Below, one piece after another: positions 1-9,034 of a stretch of 64,000 bases of DNA (within the stretch, counting starts at the first letter, position 1; every line of letters starts with the position of its first letter). Source of the DNA: Pedobacter sp. WC2423 (GTDB lineage Bacteria > Bacteroidota > Bacteroidia > Sphingobacteriales > Sphingobacteriaceae). The stretch spans positions 4,154,001 to 4,218,000 of the forward strand of contig NZ_CP162005.1 of the NCBI RefSeq assembly GCF_040822065.1. Reading direction: 5' to 3'. The translations under genes and the position numbers were made by a program. The notes below the pieces were generated by a model that did no database searches, was not told where the DNA came from, and saw only the letters and a program-made list of their open reading frames with translations.

Positions 1-1305
1 GTTAAAAATAAAATTGAAAAGAATTATGCGGGATTCAGTGATAAGGTAAATCCTAAAACTAAGATAGCTTATCAAAAATATTCCACGCAGGTATTGGAGA
101 GATCCAAAAAGATCACCTCGTCGGCTTACTGTGTCAATTTGATTAACGAATGGATTGGTTTTTTTAAGGATGGACATATTGAAGTTGGACGTAACAGGCT
201 TTCTAAAGAGAAATATGATGCAGATCAGGACAGGTTAATAGCGGATGTTGAAAAACAGGAAGTCAGCAAACATGAGGTAGACAGTTTAAAGAAATCGGGC
301 GGAACAGCGGGTATTTACTGGAGCAAAGACTCTATTTATAAAGTAGCGCTGATCAAAAGTGAAAATGGCTTTCGTGATTATGCAGGTGTAGTTCTCGAAT
401 CTAAAAATAAATCCTGGAAACCAGGTTTTGTAATGATGGAATTGAAAGCTCAGAAAACCGGCTTAAAAGGAATCATATATGATAAATATTATACACCGGA
501 ATCTGTTTTATTAAAGCTAAGTCAAAATGCATTTGGCGATTGGCAGAGAGAAGGTACAGCGGGCGTGAAAACGGAAAAGATTCTGACAAACGACATCTCT
601 TGTAAATCGCTTTCAGACCAGACATTTTATATCCAGATCGGGACCTTCAATCAGAGAAATGCTAAAAGTATTGATTCTGCAATTCAGGCAAACCGGGCAA
701 TTCTGGAAAGAACACCTAACCTGATTCTTGATTTGAGGAATAATGGCGGGGGTGCAGATTTCTCCTACAGACCTCTGATCCCTTATTTGTATACGAATAA
801 AATAAAAACTATAGGACCGGATATCCTGGCTTCAGAAGATAACGAGGAAGGATGGCGGGGACTGTTAAAAATGAACGATATTCCCGAAGACCAGAAAGTA
901 TTTATTCGTGAAAAGATAAAGGCGATGCAACTTCACCGCGATCAGTTTATTGATCTGGGTGCAGATAATGATTTGGTATTAGATAGCATCAAGGTCTTTC
1001 CCAAAAAGATTGTGGTCTTGATTAATAAAGGCTGCGGGTCAACGACTGAGCAATTTCTTTTGACAGCAAAGCAGAGTAAAAAGATCATCGTAATGGGCGA
1101 AAATTCTGCTGGTGTACTGGATTATGCGAATGTGAGAGATATCTCTTTTAGCTGCATGCCCTATGCGTTACATTATGCCACCAGTCGCAGCAGAAGGGTT
1201 GATATGGGGCTTGGTATAGATAATGTCGGGATCAGGCCGGACTATATACTCACGCCAACTCAAAATTGGGTAACAGCAGCACAACAGCTTTTGGAGAAAA
1301 AATAG
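1..1305 (+). CDS. S41-family peptidase-like protein, 5' end outside window
   Basis: The reading frame is open from base 1, so the N-terminus lies upstream of the window; an in-frame TTG at 94 is not a convincing start. The C-terminal half looks like the S41 (tail-specific/CtpA-like) peptidase core: an LILDLRNNGGG strand-turn near 718-750, followed by GCGSTTEQF (near 1031-1057), where the first Ser or Thr would be the nucleophile, and GENSAGVLDY. Classical CtpA has a catalytic Lys in the last motif (FGKG); here that position is not Lys, so the protein is either of a tricorn/IRBP-like S41 branch or inactive. It is probably exported, but the signal peptide is not visible. It converges on the YitT gene and shares a bidirectional terminator with it. 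Confidence 0.8.
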   Translation, partial: VKNKIEKNYAGFSDKVNPKTKIAYQKYSTQVLERSKKITSSAYCVNLINEWIGFFKDGHIEVGRNRLSKEKYDADQDRLIADVEKQEVSKHEVDSLKKSGGTAGIYWSKDSIYKVALIKSENGFRDYAGVVLESKNKSWKPGFVMMELKAQKTGLKGIIYDKYYTPESVLLKLSQNAFGDWQREGTAGVKTEKILTNDISCKSLSDQTFYIQIGTFNQRNAKSIDSAIQANRAILERTPNLILDLRNNGGGADFSYRPLIPYLYTNKIKTIGPDILASEDNEEGWRGLLKMNDIPEDQKVFIREKIKAMQLHRDQFIDLGADNDLVLDSIKVFPKKIVVLINKGCGSTTEQFLLTAKQSKKIIVMGENSAGVLDYANVRDISFSCMPYALHYATSRSRRVDMGLGIDNVGIRPDYILTPTQNWVTAAQQLLEKK

Positions 1306-1372
1306 AAAAAAAAGAGCCTGTAAATTAGTGTCTGACTTTTTTGGGGCAGTGTAAATTTGCAGGCTCTTTTTA
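1306..1372. terminator. Bidirectional terminator with an IS-end-like loop
   Basis: Arms AAAAAGAGCCTGTAAATT (1308-1326) and AATTTGCAGGCTCTTTTT (about 1354-1371) pair over about 18 bp with one G-T, and have A/T tracts on both sides, as expected between two convergent genes. The unusually long loop (about 26 nt) holds a sequence resembling an IS3-type inverted repeat (separate entry). Confidence 0.8.
1329..1348. repeat. Solo IS3-type terminal inverted repeat (relic)
   Basis: TGTCTGACTTTTTTGGGGCA matches the reverse complement of the left end of the IS element at 61697-63130 at 18 of 20 positions, and its right end at 16 of 20. No transposase sequence lies beside it. It fills the loop of the terminator between the S41 and YitT genes. 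Confidence 0.6.
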
Positions 1373-2215
1373 AATAGTAAATCCTTTACCGAAAACATCA
1401 TGGACATCATGAATCACTACAAAAGCATCAGGATCTGTTTCATGTACCATCATTTTTAATTCTATAAGTTCAGGTTTGCTGATTACCACATAGATAACCT
1501 CTTTGCGGTCTTTTGTGTAAGCACCATGGCCATGTAATACAGTTGCTCCTCTAACCAGGCCCATTGTTATTTTCTCAGCAATCATCACCGATTGAGCAGA
1601 GATGATAGTTACTGCTTTTTTAGTGTTAAATCCTTCAACTATAAAATCTACAACTCTTGCACCAATATAAACTGCAACAAGGGTATACATCGTTTTTTCA
1701 GGGCCAATAATAAAAGTGGAAAGTCCGATAACTACAATATCAACGATCAGCATTGCTGTACCCAGTTTCCATCCCCAGAGCTTTTGAAATAGTCTGGCAA
1801 TAATAGCTGAGCCACCAGTTGTGCCTCCCGAAAGGAAAACCAGGCCTATACCCCCGCCAACAAACAAACCTGCAAATATTGCAGCAAGCAGTGGATTGGA
1901 AGTTAAAGGAGGATGCGTATTCTCTGTAAGAAATAAAAACAGGGAGGAGAAAAATATACCAAATAAGGTATAAACGATGGTACGTTTGTCAAGTAGCTTA
2001 TAGCCTATTGCCATCAGTATAGCATTCAGAATCAGGTTCAGAATACCAGGTGACCAATGAAAATAGTAAAAGGCAACAATGGTCAGACCAATCACTCCGC
2101 CTTCAGACAGTTGATTAGGAATAGCAAAGTAGTTGATACCCGAAGCGAAAATAAGGGTTCCTAAAATTATCAGTGCGATATTCTTTGCATGTTCTTTTTT
2201 TGCCGGCATTGCCAT
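1370..2215 (-). CDS. YitT family membrane protein (DUF161 + DUF2179)
   Basis: A 281-aa integral membrane protein. The first ~190 residues carry five or six hydrophobic helices with the conserved family patterns GINYFAIPNQLSEGGV and FLSGGTTGGSAII. Residues ~205-281 form the soluble DUF2179 domain, with GATVLHGHGAYTKDRKEV and a VIHDVHDVFGKGF tail. The family is widespread and its transported substrate is unknown. Length is normal. The start is ATG at 2215, with a second ATG two codons later; neither has a Shine-Dalgarno, as is common in this phylum. It is monocistronic, ending at the shared terminator. Confidence 0.9.
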   Translation of the reverse strand: MAMPAKKEHAKNIALIILGTLIFASGINYFAIPNQLSEGGVIGLTIVAFYYFHWSPGILNLILNAILMAIGYKLLDKRTIVYTLFGIFFSSLFLFLTENTHPPLTSNPLLAAIFAGLFVGGGIGLVFLSGGTTGGSAIIARLFQKLWGWKLGTAMLIVDIVVIGLSTFIIGPEKTMYTLVAVYIGARVVDFIVEGFNTKKAVTIISAQSVMIAEKITMGLVRGATVLHGHGAYTKDRKEVIYVVISKPELIELKMMVHETDPDAFVVIHDVHDVFGKGFTI

Positions 2216-2321
2216 GTTGTTGTTTTAGATAATGAGCGTAAATAGGATCGGGAGATCGTTAAATAGGATTTCAGCGATATTTATTCTGCAAATATCTAAA
2301 ACAATTCTGGCTTTTGCACTA

Positions 2322-3734
2322 CTAATTCCATCCTCCGCCCAGCGAACGGTAAAGGTCTACCATTGCACTGAGCTGCTGACGTTCGATGTCCATGAGATTC
2401 AATTCACTCTGTAATACGTTACTTTGGGCAGTAATGATCTCCAGATAATTTGCCATTCCATTTTTGAACAGCATATCTGCATTTTTAATCACCTGCTTTA
2501 AAGTTTGTACTCTTGATTCCTCAAGTTCACGTTGTTTTTTTAGCTTTTCTAATTTGACAAGTGCATCGGTAACCTCGGTTACCGCGTTAACTACAGCCCT
2601 CTTAAACCCTATAACAGATTTGTCTTTTTCTACCCTGGCGAGTTCAAATTGCGTTTTTAATTGCTTGCGCTGAAAAATTGGTTGTGTTAATCCCCCGGCT
2701 ACTGTACCAAACAGTGAACCGGGAATATTAAACCAGTTACTTGCCTTAAAGGCATTGATCCCGCCACTTGCCGTGATGTTTAAAGAAGGGTACATATTTG
2801 CCTGAGTTGCTCCAACCCTTGCATTAGCAGCCATGACAGCTAATTCCGCAGATTTAACATCTGGTCTGATTGCCAGTATATCTGCCGGAATACCAGTCGT
2901 AAAATGTTCAGGTACAATAAAAGCTGTCAGGCTCACTTTTCTTTCAATTTTTGAAGGTAAAGCACCTGCCAGTGTCCTTAACGCATTTTCCTGAATGGCA
3001 ATCGTCTGTTCTAATTGTGGCACAAGCAATGCAGCAGAAAGGCGTTGTGCTTCGGCCTGCTGCACCGCAAGACTATTGACTTGTCCGGCCTCCTTCTGTA
3101 AACGGATAACCATTAAAGTACTATCGTTCAGTATCACATTGCGATGTGCTATTTCCAGTTGAGCATCCAGCATCAGCAGATTAAAAAAGCCCTGTGCTAC
3201 ACTAGCCACTACCTGGGTTTGAACTGCCCTTGCGGCAGCCTCAGTTTGCAGATAAGTATCAAGCGCGGCCTCTTTTTGTCTTCCGATTTTCCCCCAGATG
3301 TCCGCTTCCCAAGACAAGCCTAAACTCACATTGTAATCTTCTATATGTTTTGATCCGGCAAACATCGCCGCACTCTTCCCGTTTATGCTGTTATCTGAAG
3401 ATCTGTTAGTCGCTGCGTTAACTTGCAGCGTAAGATCAGGAAACAGGCTTGCGTTTGCCTGTTTTAAGCTTAATCTTGCACTTTCTATATTCTTAATAGC
3501 AAAAGCCAGATCAAAATTACGCAGCACTGCACTGTCTATTAATTGCTTCAAGGTTGGCTCTGTGAAGAAATCTTTATAGGCAATAGTGGCTATACTTTTT
3601 CCGGAAGCTGCTGCTGTGCTGGTATTGAATTGTTCAGGCAGGGCAGTTTGCGGTCTGCTATAGTTCTTCCCGGTTTTGCAAGCCGCGAATGCAAGCGGTA
3701 CAGCTAAAAGGTATATATATTTATTTAGTTTCAT
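2322..3734 (-). CDS. RND efflux outer-membrane lipoprotein (NodT/OprM family)
   Basis: A 470-aa TolC-type outer-membrane factor that forms the exit duct of the tripartite pump. It has a lipobox with Cys19 (AFAACKTG), then two OEP repeats rich in long alpha-helices (for example residues ~160-260 and ~370-460). It ends in the family-typical YRSLGGGW. It is last in the operon adaptor-pump-duct; the pump gene ends 21 bp upstream. Closest in style to the AdeK/OprM/NodT group; substrates cannot be predicted from sequence. Confidence 0.93.
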   Translation of the reverse strand: MKLNKYIYLLAVPLAFAACKTGKNYSRPQTALPEQFNTSTAAASGKSIATIAYKDFFTEPTLKQLIDSAVLRNFDLAFAIKNIESARLSLKQANASLFPDLTLQVNAATNRSSDNSINGKSAAMFAGSKHIEDYNVSLGLSWEADIWGKIGRQKEAALDTYLQTEAAARAVQTQVVASVAQGFFNLLMLDAQLEIAHRNVILNDSTLMVIRLQKEAGQVNSLAVQQAEAQRLSAALLVPQLEQTIAIQENALRTLAGALPSKIERKVSLTAFIVPEHFTTGIPADILAIRPDVKSAELAVMAANARVGATQANMYPSLNITASGGINAFKASNWFNIPGSLFGTVAGGLTQPIFQRKQLKTQFELARVEKDKSVIGFKRAVVNAVTEVTDALVKLEKLKKQRELEESRVQTLKQVIKNADMLFKNGMANYLEIITAQSNVLQSELNLMDIERQQLSAMVDLYRSLGGGWN

Positions 3735-3755
3735 GTTTGGATTTCTAAAGGTCTG

Positions 3756-6700
3756 TTAACTTTCTATTGCGGTAGGCTTACCACTTATTTTTTCATGTAA
3801 ATACTGAAAAGCGACGTAAAGTACCGGGATAATAAACACACCCAGAATGACACCCAGCAGCATTCCGCCTGCCGCACCTGTTCCAATAGAACGGTTACCT
3901 AATGCCGATGGCCCAACCGCGCGCATCAAAGGGATTAAACCGACAATAAATGCAAGAGAGGTCATAATAATTGGACGCAGCCTGAGTTTGGATGCTTCAA
4001 GAGCTGAATCTAATAAGGTCATTCCAGCTTTCCGTCTTTGTACGGCATATTCAATAATCAGAATTGCATTTTTAGCGAGTAAACCGATCAGCATGATCAT
4101 GGCTACCTGCACATAAATGTTGTTTTCCAGCCCGGCCATGTTAACAGCTAACAATACTCCCAGAATACCTACAGGAACAGAAAGAATAACTGCCAGTGGT
4201 AAAATATAGCTTTCGTATTGAGCAGCCAGCAGGAAGTAAACGAAAAGTAAACACAAACCGAATACGGTCGCTGCCTGTCCGCCAGATGTCTTTTCTTCCA
4301 GGGACATTCCAGTCCATTCATAACTATAACCTTCAGGAAGATATTTAGCTGCCACTTCTTCCGTGGCTTTAATTGCATCGCCTGTACTAAATCCGGTTTT
4401 GGCCATTGCGTTAATACTAATCGCATTAAAAAGATTGTAACGGGCTACAGTTTCGGGACCGTAAACTCTTTTTAATTTAATTAGCGTGTTAACAGGAACC
4501 ATCTGGCCACTGTTGTTTTTAACAAATATTCCATTCATAGCTTCTGGTGTGGCTCTTGAAGCTACATTTGCCTGCACAACAACTCTGTAATACTTGCCGA
4601 AACGGTTGAAGTCTGAAGTTTGGATACTTCCGTAGTAAGCTTGCATCACACCCATCAGTTCTTTTATACTTACACCGAGTTGCTTGGCTTTTACGGCATC
4701 AACTTCCATTTCCAGCTGCGGATAATCTGTTCTGAAAGTGGTAAATGCGGCTTCTATTTCTTTGCGTTTCATTAACTCCTGAGTGAATCCCCGGGCAATT
4801 TCACTGAATTTATCCAGCCTGGCTCCTGTACGGTCTTGTAAAACAAATTCCAATCCGCTCACATTTCCAAAACCAGGGACAGTTGGCATGGTAAATACAT
4901 ATATATTGCCTTCCAGAATAGCAGATAGCTTTTGATTCATCACACCGATGATCTCATTAATGTTTTTAATCTCTCCTCTTTTATCGATATCTTTTAATTT
5001 AATGAAACCGACACCAAATGAGGGACTATTAGCTGAGCTTAACATATCAAAACCAGAAATACTCGTAATGCTTTCAGCGGCAGGTATGGTTTTAATGATG
5101 CTATCGGCTTTTTTCAATGCCTTTCCGGTCCGGTCTAAAGAAGATCCGGCTGGCATCGCTAATGAAAATACGATGAAACTGCCATCTTCATCAGGAATAA
5201 AGCCTTTAGGTGTGGTACGCAGCATCCAGAAAGTTAAAAGCATTAATAAAGCGAATGCACCGAAACTTGCCCATTTGAAACGAATCAATACTTTAACGCT
5301 TTTGATATACCGATCTGTCATTGCTGAAAATCCGGTATTGAATGCGGTAAAGAACCGGTCGCTAAACTTTGTCTTTTGAGCTGGAGCTGTATGGTTGTTT
5401 TTTAAGAATAACGCACACAATGCAGGGCTCAGTGTTAATGCATTCACTGCTGAAATTACAATAGCGATGGCCAGGGTAAAGGCAAATTGTCTGTAGAATA
5501 CCCCCGTCGGTCCTTCCATGAAACCTACTGGTAAAAATACAGCTGCCATCACCAGGGTAATCGAGATTACTGCTCCGGTTATCTCATGCATAGCCGATAG
5601 CGTAGCCGGTTTTGCAGCAAGATGCTCATGTTCCATTTTTGAATGGACAGCCTCCACTACAACGATCGCATCATCTACTACAATTCCAATGGCAAGTACC
5701 AGGGCGAACAGCGTTAACAAGTTAATCGAGAATCCGAATAACTGCATAAAAAAGAATGTTCCAATAATTGCTACCGGCACGGCAATAGCGGGGATCAGAG
5801 TTGATCTGAAATCCTGAAGAAAAATGAATACAACGATGAAAACCAAGATAAAAGCTTCTATCAAAGTGTGTATTACCTGTGAAATGGATTGATCAAGCTG
5901 AACTTTTGTACTCAAAGGGGTTTCATATCTTAAGCCTTTAGGAAAAGTTTTTGATAGTTTCAGCATCGCTTCATTAATTTCTTCCTGTACCTTATTCGCA
6001 TTGGATCCTGCGGTTTGGTAAATAGCCATACCTGCGCCGAAATTACCATTCACCCAGGTGTCGCCACTATAGGTATAAGAGCCGAATTCAACTTTTGCCA
6101 CGTCTTTTACACGCAATACCGACCCATCGGCATTTGCACGGATAATCATCTCTTCAAAGCCTAAAGGCTGATTAGACTTACCTTTATATTTAAGTACATA
6201 TTCAAATGCTTCTTTACTGCCTTCACCGAATTTTCCCGGAGCCGCTTCCACATTCTGATCCTGAATAGCTGCCATTACTTCTTGCGGAGCTAAACCATAA
6301 GAAGCCATTTGTTCCGGGTTTAACCAGATACGCATCGCATAATCTTTGTTCCCGAATACAGTAACGTTACCAACTCCTGTAACTCTTTTCAGCACAGGAA
6401 TCACATTGATCTTCGCGTAATTTTCCACGAATGCAGCATCATATTTCTTACTGTCATCATAAATAGACATGAACATAATCATACTGTTCTGCTGTTTCTG
6501 CGTAGTTACGCCAATCTGAACTACTTCTGTGGGTAACTGGCTAATGGCTTGAGATACTCTGTTTTGTACGTTTACTGCCGCCTGATCAGGGTCTGTACCA
6601 AGTTTAAAGTAAACCTGGAGACTGAGTGAGCCATCATTACTTGAAGTTGACTTAATATAAGTCATACTCTCTACACCATTAATTGCATCTTCTAAGGACG

Positions 6701-6887
6701 GTGCAACGGTACGCGCCACTGTTTCTGCATTTGCACCAGGATATACTGCTGTTACGAATACACTTGGTGGTGCAATTTCAGGAAATTGAGTGACCGGGAG
6801 TTTTGTCATACTTAAGAATCCAAGTATTAACAGTAAAATGGAGATCACCGTAGCCAGTACGGGTCTTTCTATGAATTTCTTAAACAT
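3756..6887 (-). CDS. RND multidrug efflux pump, HAE1/AcrB-like
   Basis: A 1043-aa inner-membrane proton-driven efflux transporter, full length for the AcrB class. Twelve transmembrane helices are split by two large periplasmic loops. The proton-relay residues are present: Asp405-Asp406 in TM4 (GIVVDDAIVV) and Lys939 in TM10 (LLAKNAILII). The N-terminus, MFKKFIERPVLATVISI, is typical. It is flanked by its adaptor (54 bp upstream) and outer-membrane duct (21 bp downstream), so the whole pump is encoded together. The likely role is export of hydrophobic drugs, bile or dye-like compounds. Possible regulation by the LytS/LytTR pair upstream is inference. Confidence 0.95.
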   Translation of the reverse strand: MFKKFIERPVLATVISILLLILGFLSMTKLPVTQFPEIAPPSVFVTAVYPGANAETVARTVAPSLEDAINGVESMTYIKSTSSNDGSLSLQVYFKLGTDPDQAAVNVQNRVSQAISQLPTEVVQIGVTTQKQQNSMIMFMSIYDDSKKYDAAFVENYAKINVIPVLKRVTGVGNVTVFGNKDYAMRIWLNPEQMASYGLAPQEVMAAIQDQNVEAAPGKFGEGSKEAFEYVLKYKGKSNQPLGFEEMIIRANADGSVLRVKDVAKVEFGSYTYSGDTWVNGNFGAGMAIYQTAGSNANKVQEEINEAMLKLSKTFPKGLRYETPLSTKVQLDQSISQVIHTLIEAFILVFIVVFIFLQDFRSTLIPAIAVPVAIIGTFFFMQLFGFSINLLTLFALVLAIGIVVDDAIVVVEAVHSKMEHEHLAAKPATLSAMHEITGAVISITLVMAAVFLPVGFMEGPTGVFYRQFAFTLAIAIVISAVNALTLSPALCALFLKNNHTAPAQKTKFSDRFFTAFNTGFSAMTDRYIKSVKVLIRFKWASFGAFALLMLLTFWMLRTTPKGFIPDEDGSFIVFSLAMPAGSSLDRTGKALKKADSIIKTIPAAESITSISGFDMLSSANSPSFGVGFIKLKDIDKRGEIKNINEIIGVMNQKLSAILEGNIYVFTMPTVPGFGNVSGLEFVLQDRTGARLDKFSEIARGFTQELMKRKEIEAAFTTFRTDYPQLEMEVDAVKAKQLGVSIKELMGVMQAYYGSIQTSDFNRFGKYYRVVVQANVASRATPEAMNGIFVKNNSGQMVPVNTLIKLKRVYGPETVARYNLFNAISINAMAKTGFSTGDAIKATEEVAAKYLPEGYSYEWTGMSLEEKTSGGQAATVFGLCLLFVYFLLAAQYESYILPLAVILSVPVGILGVLLAVNMAGLENNIYVQVAMIMLIGLLAKNAILIIEYAVQRRKAGMTLLDSALEASKLRLRPIIMTSLAFIVGLIPLMRAVGPSALGNRSIGTGAAGGMLLGVILGVFIIPVLYVAFQYLHEKISGKPTAIES

Positions 6888-6941
6888 GATTCATTGTCTG
6901 ATGATGCCAGACAGATCAACTGCCGGCTAATGTTAATATTA

Positions 6942-8114
6942 TTATTTTCCGGCTTTTGCAGATGCTGATGAAGAGCCCGGATTAATGACCATTCCCTCGT
7001 GTAAGCGATCAAGCCCAACAGATACAATCTTGTCACCAGGCTTTAAGCCAGCTTTAATGATATAGTCTGTGCCGCTTTTACCATCGATATCAATCATTAC
7101 TCTGCTGAGTTTATTGCTGTCTGCAAGTTTGTAGACAAACACTTTATTCTGAAGTTCCAGTGTAGAAGCCTGAGGCACCAGTAAAGAGTTTATGTGGAGC
7201 TGATCAATTCTGATTTTGCCAGTATTTCCTGCGCGTAATAAGCCATCTGCATTGGGAAATGTCGCTCTTAGCATAATTGATCCTGTATTCTTATCAAACT
7301 GACCGTCTACCATGCTGATACGGCCTTTGTGAGTGTAAATCGTATTATCTGCCAGGAGCAAAGAAACTGGCGGGATCTGTCTGATCTTTTCTGTCAGTGT
7401 TTTACCCGGAAACTGTGCTTTGAAATTGATAAAGTCATTTTCACCAATAGAGAAGTAAGCGTAGATTTCATGTACATCTGAAAGCGTAGTTAAAGGCTGC
7501 TGATCAGTTTTACCAACCAGACTGCCCAGTCTGCGCGGGATTCTGCCAATGAAACCACTCACAGGAGCTTTAATCTTTGTAAATCCAAGATTGATCTTTG
7601 CAGATTCTACTGCTGCTTTAGCCTGTTCAAGGTTCGCTTTTGCTACATGATGAGCTGCCTGTACAGTTTTAAGTTGTATAATAGAGACTACATTGCTTTT
7701 AACCAGTGGGATTACTTTATCTACCTCTAGTTGCGTGTTGCTTAATGCGGCTTCTGCGGCATGCATAACAGCAACAGCATTATTGAATTGTTGCGTATAA
7801 GGCTGATCATTAATTTTAAATAGCAGCTCGCCTGCTTGCACAAATGCACCTTCATCAACATAAACTTTATCGAGATAACCGTCTACCTGAGGTCTGATTT
7901 CAACATTTACTTTTCCTTCAAGTGTACCCGTATAATCTTTAGTAGTCGTTGCTGATGACTGTGTCAGTGTAATAACCGGAATTGTGGGTGGGGCTTCCTG
8001 AGCGCCAGCACTTTCATTGGTGGAGCGGCAGCTGAATAAAGTAGTAAGCAGCAGTGCAGAACAGAATAAAAGACCCGGCCCTCTAAATAGAAGCGATTTG
8101 TTTTCAACTTTCAT
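6942..8114 (-). CDS. RND efflux periplasmic adaptor (membrane fusion lipoprotein)
   Basis: The membrane-fusion protein linking pump and outer-membrane duct. I place the start at the ATG at 8114 because it yields a signal peptide ending in a lipobox (TTLFSC, Cys about residue 29). The frame is open to an earlier ATG at 8150, but that adds 12 non-signal residues. The domain order is lipoyl/biotinyl half-motif (IRPQVDGYLDKVYVDEG), alpha-helical hairpin (~100-170), second lipoyl half (KIKAPVSGFIGR), beta-barrel and membrane-proximal domain (GLKPGDKIVSVGLDRL). First gene of the efflux operon. Confidence 0.92.
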   Translation of the reverse strand: MKVENKSLLFRGPGLLFCSALLLTTLFSCRSTNESAGAQEAPPTIPVITLTQSSATTTKDYTGTLEGKVNVEIRPQVDGYLDKVYVDEGAFVQAGELLFKINDQPYTQQFNNAVAVMHAAEAALSNTQLEVDKVIPLVKSNVVSIIQLKTVQAAHHVAKANLEQAKAAVESAKINLGFTKIKAPVSGFIGRIPRRLGSLVGKTDQQPLTTLSDVHEIYAYFSIGENDFINFKAQFPGKTLTEKIRQIPPVSLLLADNTIYTHKGRISMVDGQFDKNTGSIMLRATFPNADGLLRAGNTGKIRIDQLHINSLLVPQASTLELQNKVFVYKLADSNKLSRVMIDIDGKSGTDYIIKAGLKPGDKIVSVGLDRLHEGMVINPGSSSASAKAGK

Positions 8115-8270
8115 GTGGTGATAGGATTTGCATAAATTGCGTGAACCCATATTACTTAATGGAATACAGATTACAACGATGCAATTTTATGATTTACATG
8201 ACTAAATGAAGGAGAAGAAATAACTGAGAACGCTTTATTGGCAGATGAAACAACTTTCAGTCCAACTGAA

Positions 8271-9029
8271 TCAGCTGTCAAGCCACCTTTTAAACTGGCT
8301 TGCCTTTTCCTTGCTGATATGGATATCTGTCGCCGCCGCAGGGATGAGAATAAGTTTTAATTTACCATTAAAATAATTGTGGATACTCTCCAGGCTTTTG
8401 ATGTTGATCAGGTATTGCCGGTTTGCACGGAAAAATATCGCCGGGTCCAGCTGTTCTTCAAGTTCATCCATCGTGTAAGACACGGCCTGCTCTTTTGCAT
8501 CGCGGGTAACAATGTTTGTGATCTTGTTTTCAGAATAAAAATAAGCGATATCGGGAACTATAATGGTTTTGTAGCCATCACGATAGGGAATTAGAAAGCG
8601 GGAACGATAATTGGCATTTTGTTTTTTAATAATGGCAACAACCTCTTCAATTGTTCCAGGGGATATCTTCTGTGTATGCTGTTGCTTAAATTTAGAAATG
8701 CTGCCTTTTAACTCCTCCATATCAATTGGTTTTAAAAGGTAGTCAATGCTGTTTACTTTAAAAGCACGTAATGCATATTCATCGTAGGCTGTTGTGAAAA
8801 TAACTGGAACAGTAATCTCTACCTGAGTAAAGATTTCAAAACAAATGCCGTCTGCAAGGCGTACGTCCATCAATATCAGGTTTGGATGCGGATTTAACCG
8901 CAGCCATTGTACACTATCGGCAATCGTATCCAGTATTGCAACAATCTCGGTATGGCTATCTATTTCAAGCAATATCTTTTGCAGGCGTATAGCATTCAAT
9001 TTTTCATCCTCTATAATCAGTACATTCAT
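8271..9029 (-). CDS. LytTR-family response regulator
   Basis: A 252-aa two-component response regulator. Residues 1-~120 are a receiver domain with the acidic pair Glu7/Asp8, phosphoacceptor Asp55 (LILMDVRLADG) and conserved Lys near 107 (YLLKPID). Residues ~150-250 are a LytTR DNA-binding domain (ending HISKEKASQFKRWL) that binds direct repeats. The kinase gene ends only 5 bp upstream, so the two are co-transcribed. The efflux operon follows on the same strand after about 155 bp, which makes it a candidate target; the divergent SusC/SusD pair is the other. Neither link is proven by sequence. Confidence 0.93.
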   Translation of the reverse strand: MNVLIIEDEKLNAIRLQKILLEIDSHTEIVAILDTIADSVQWLRLNPHPNLILMDVRLADGICFEIFTQVEITVPVIFTTAYDEYALRAFKVNSIDYLLKPIDMEELKGSISKFKQQHTQKISPGTIEEVVAIIKKQNANYRSRFLIPYRDGYKTIIVPDIAYFYSENKITNIVTRDAKEQAVSYTMDELEEQLDPAIFFRANRQYLINIKSLESIHNYFNGKLKLILIPAAATDIHISKEKASQFKRWLDS

Positions 9030-9034
9030 TTCTG

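Noticed and set aside
4948..5379. 143-aa ORF opposite the RND pump
   Set aside because: Antisense shadow of a strongly conserved gene.
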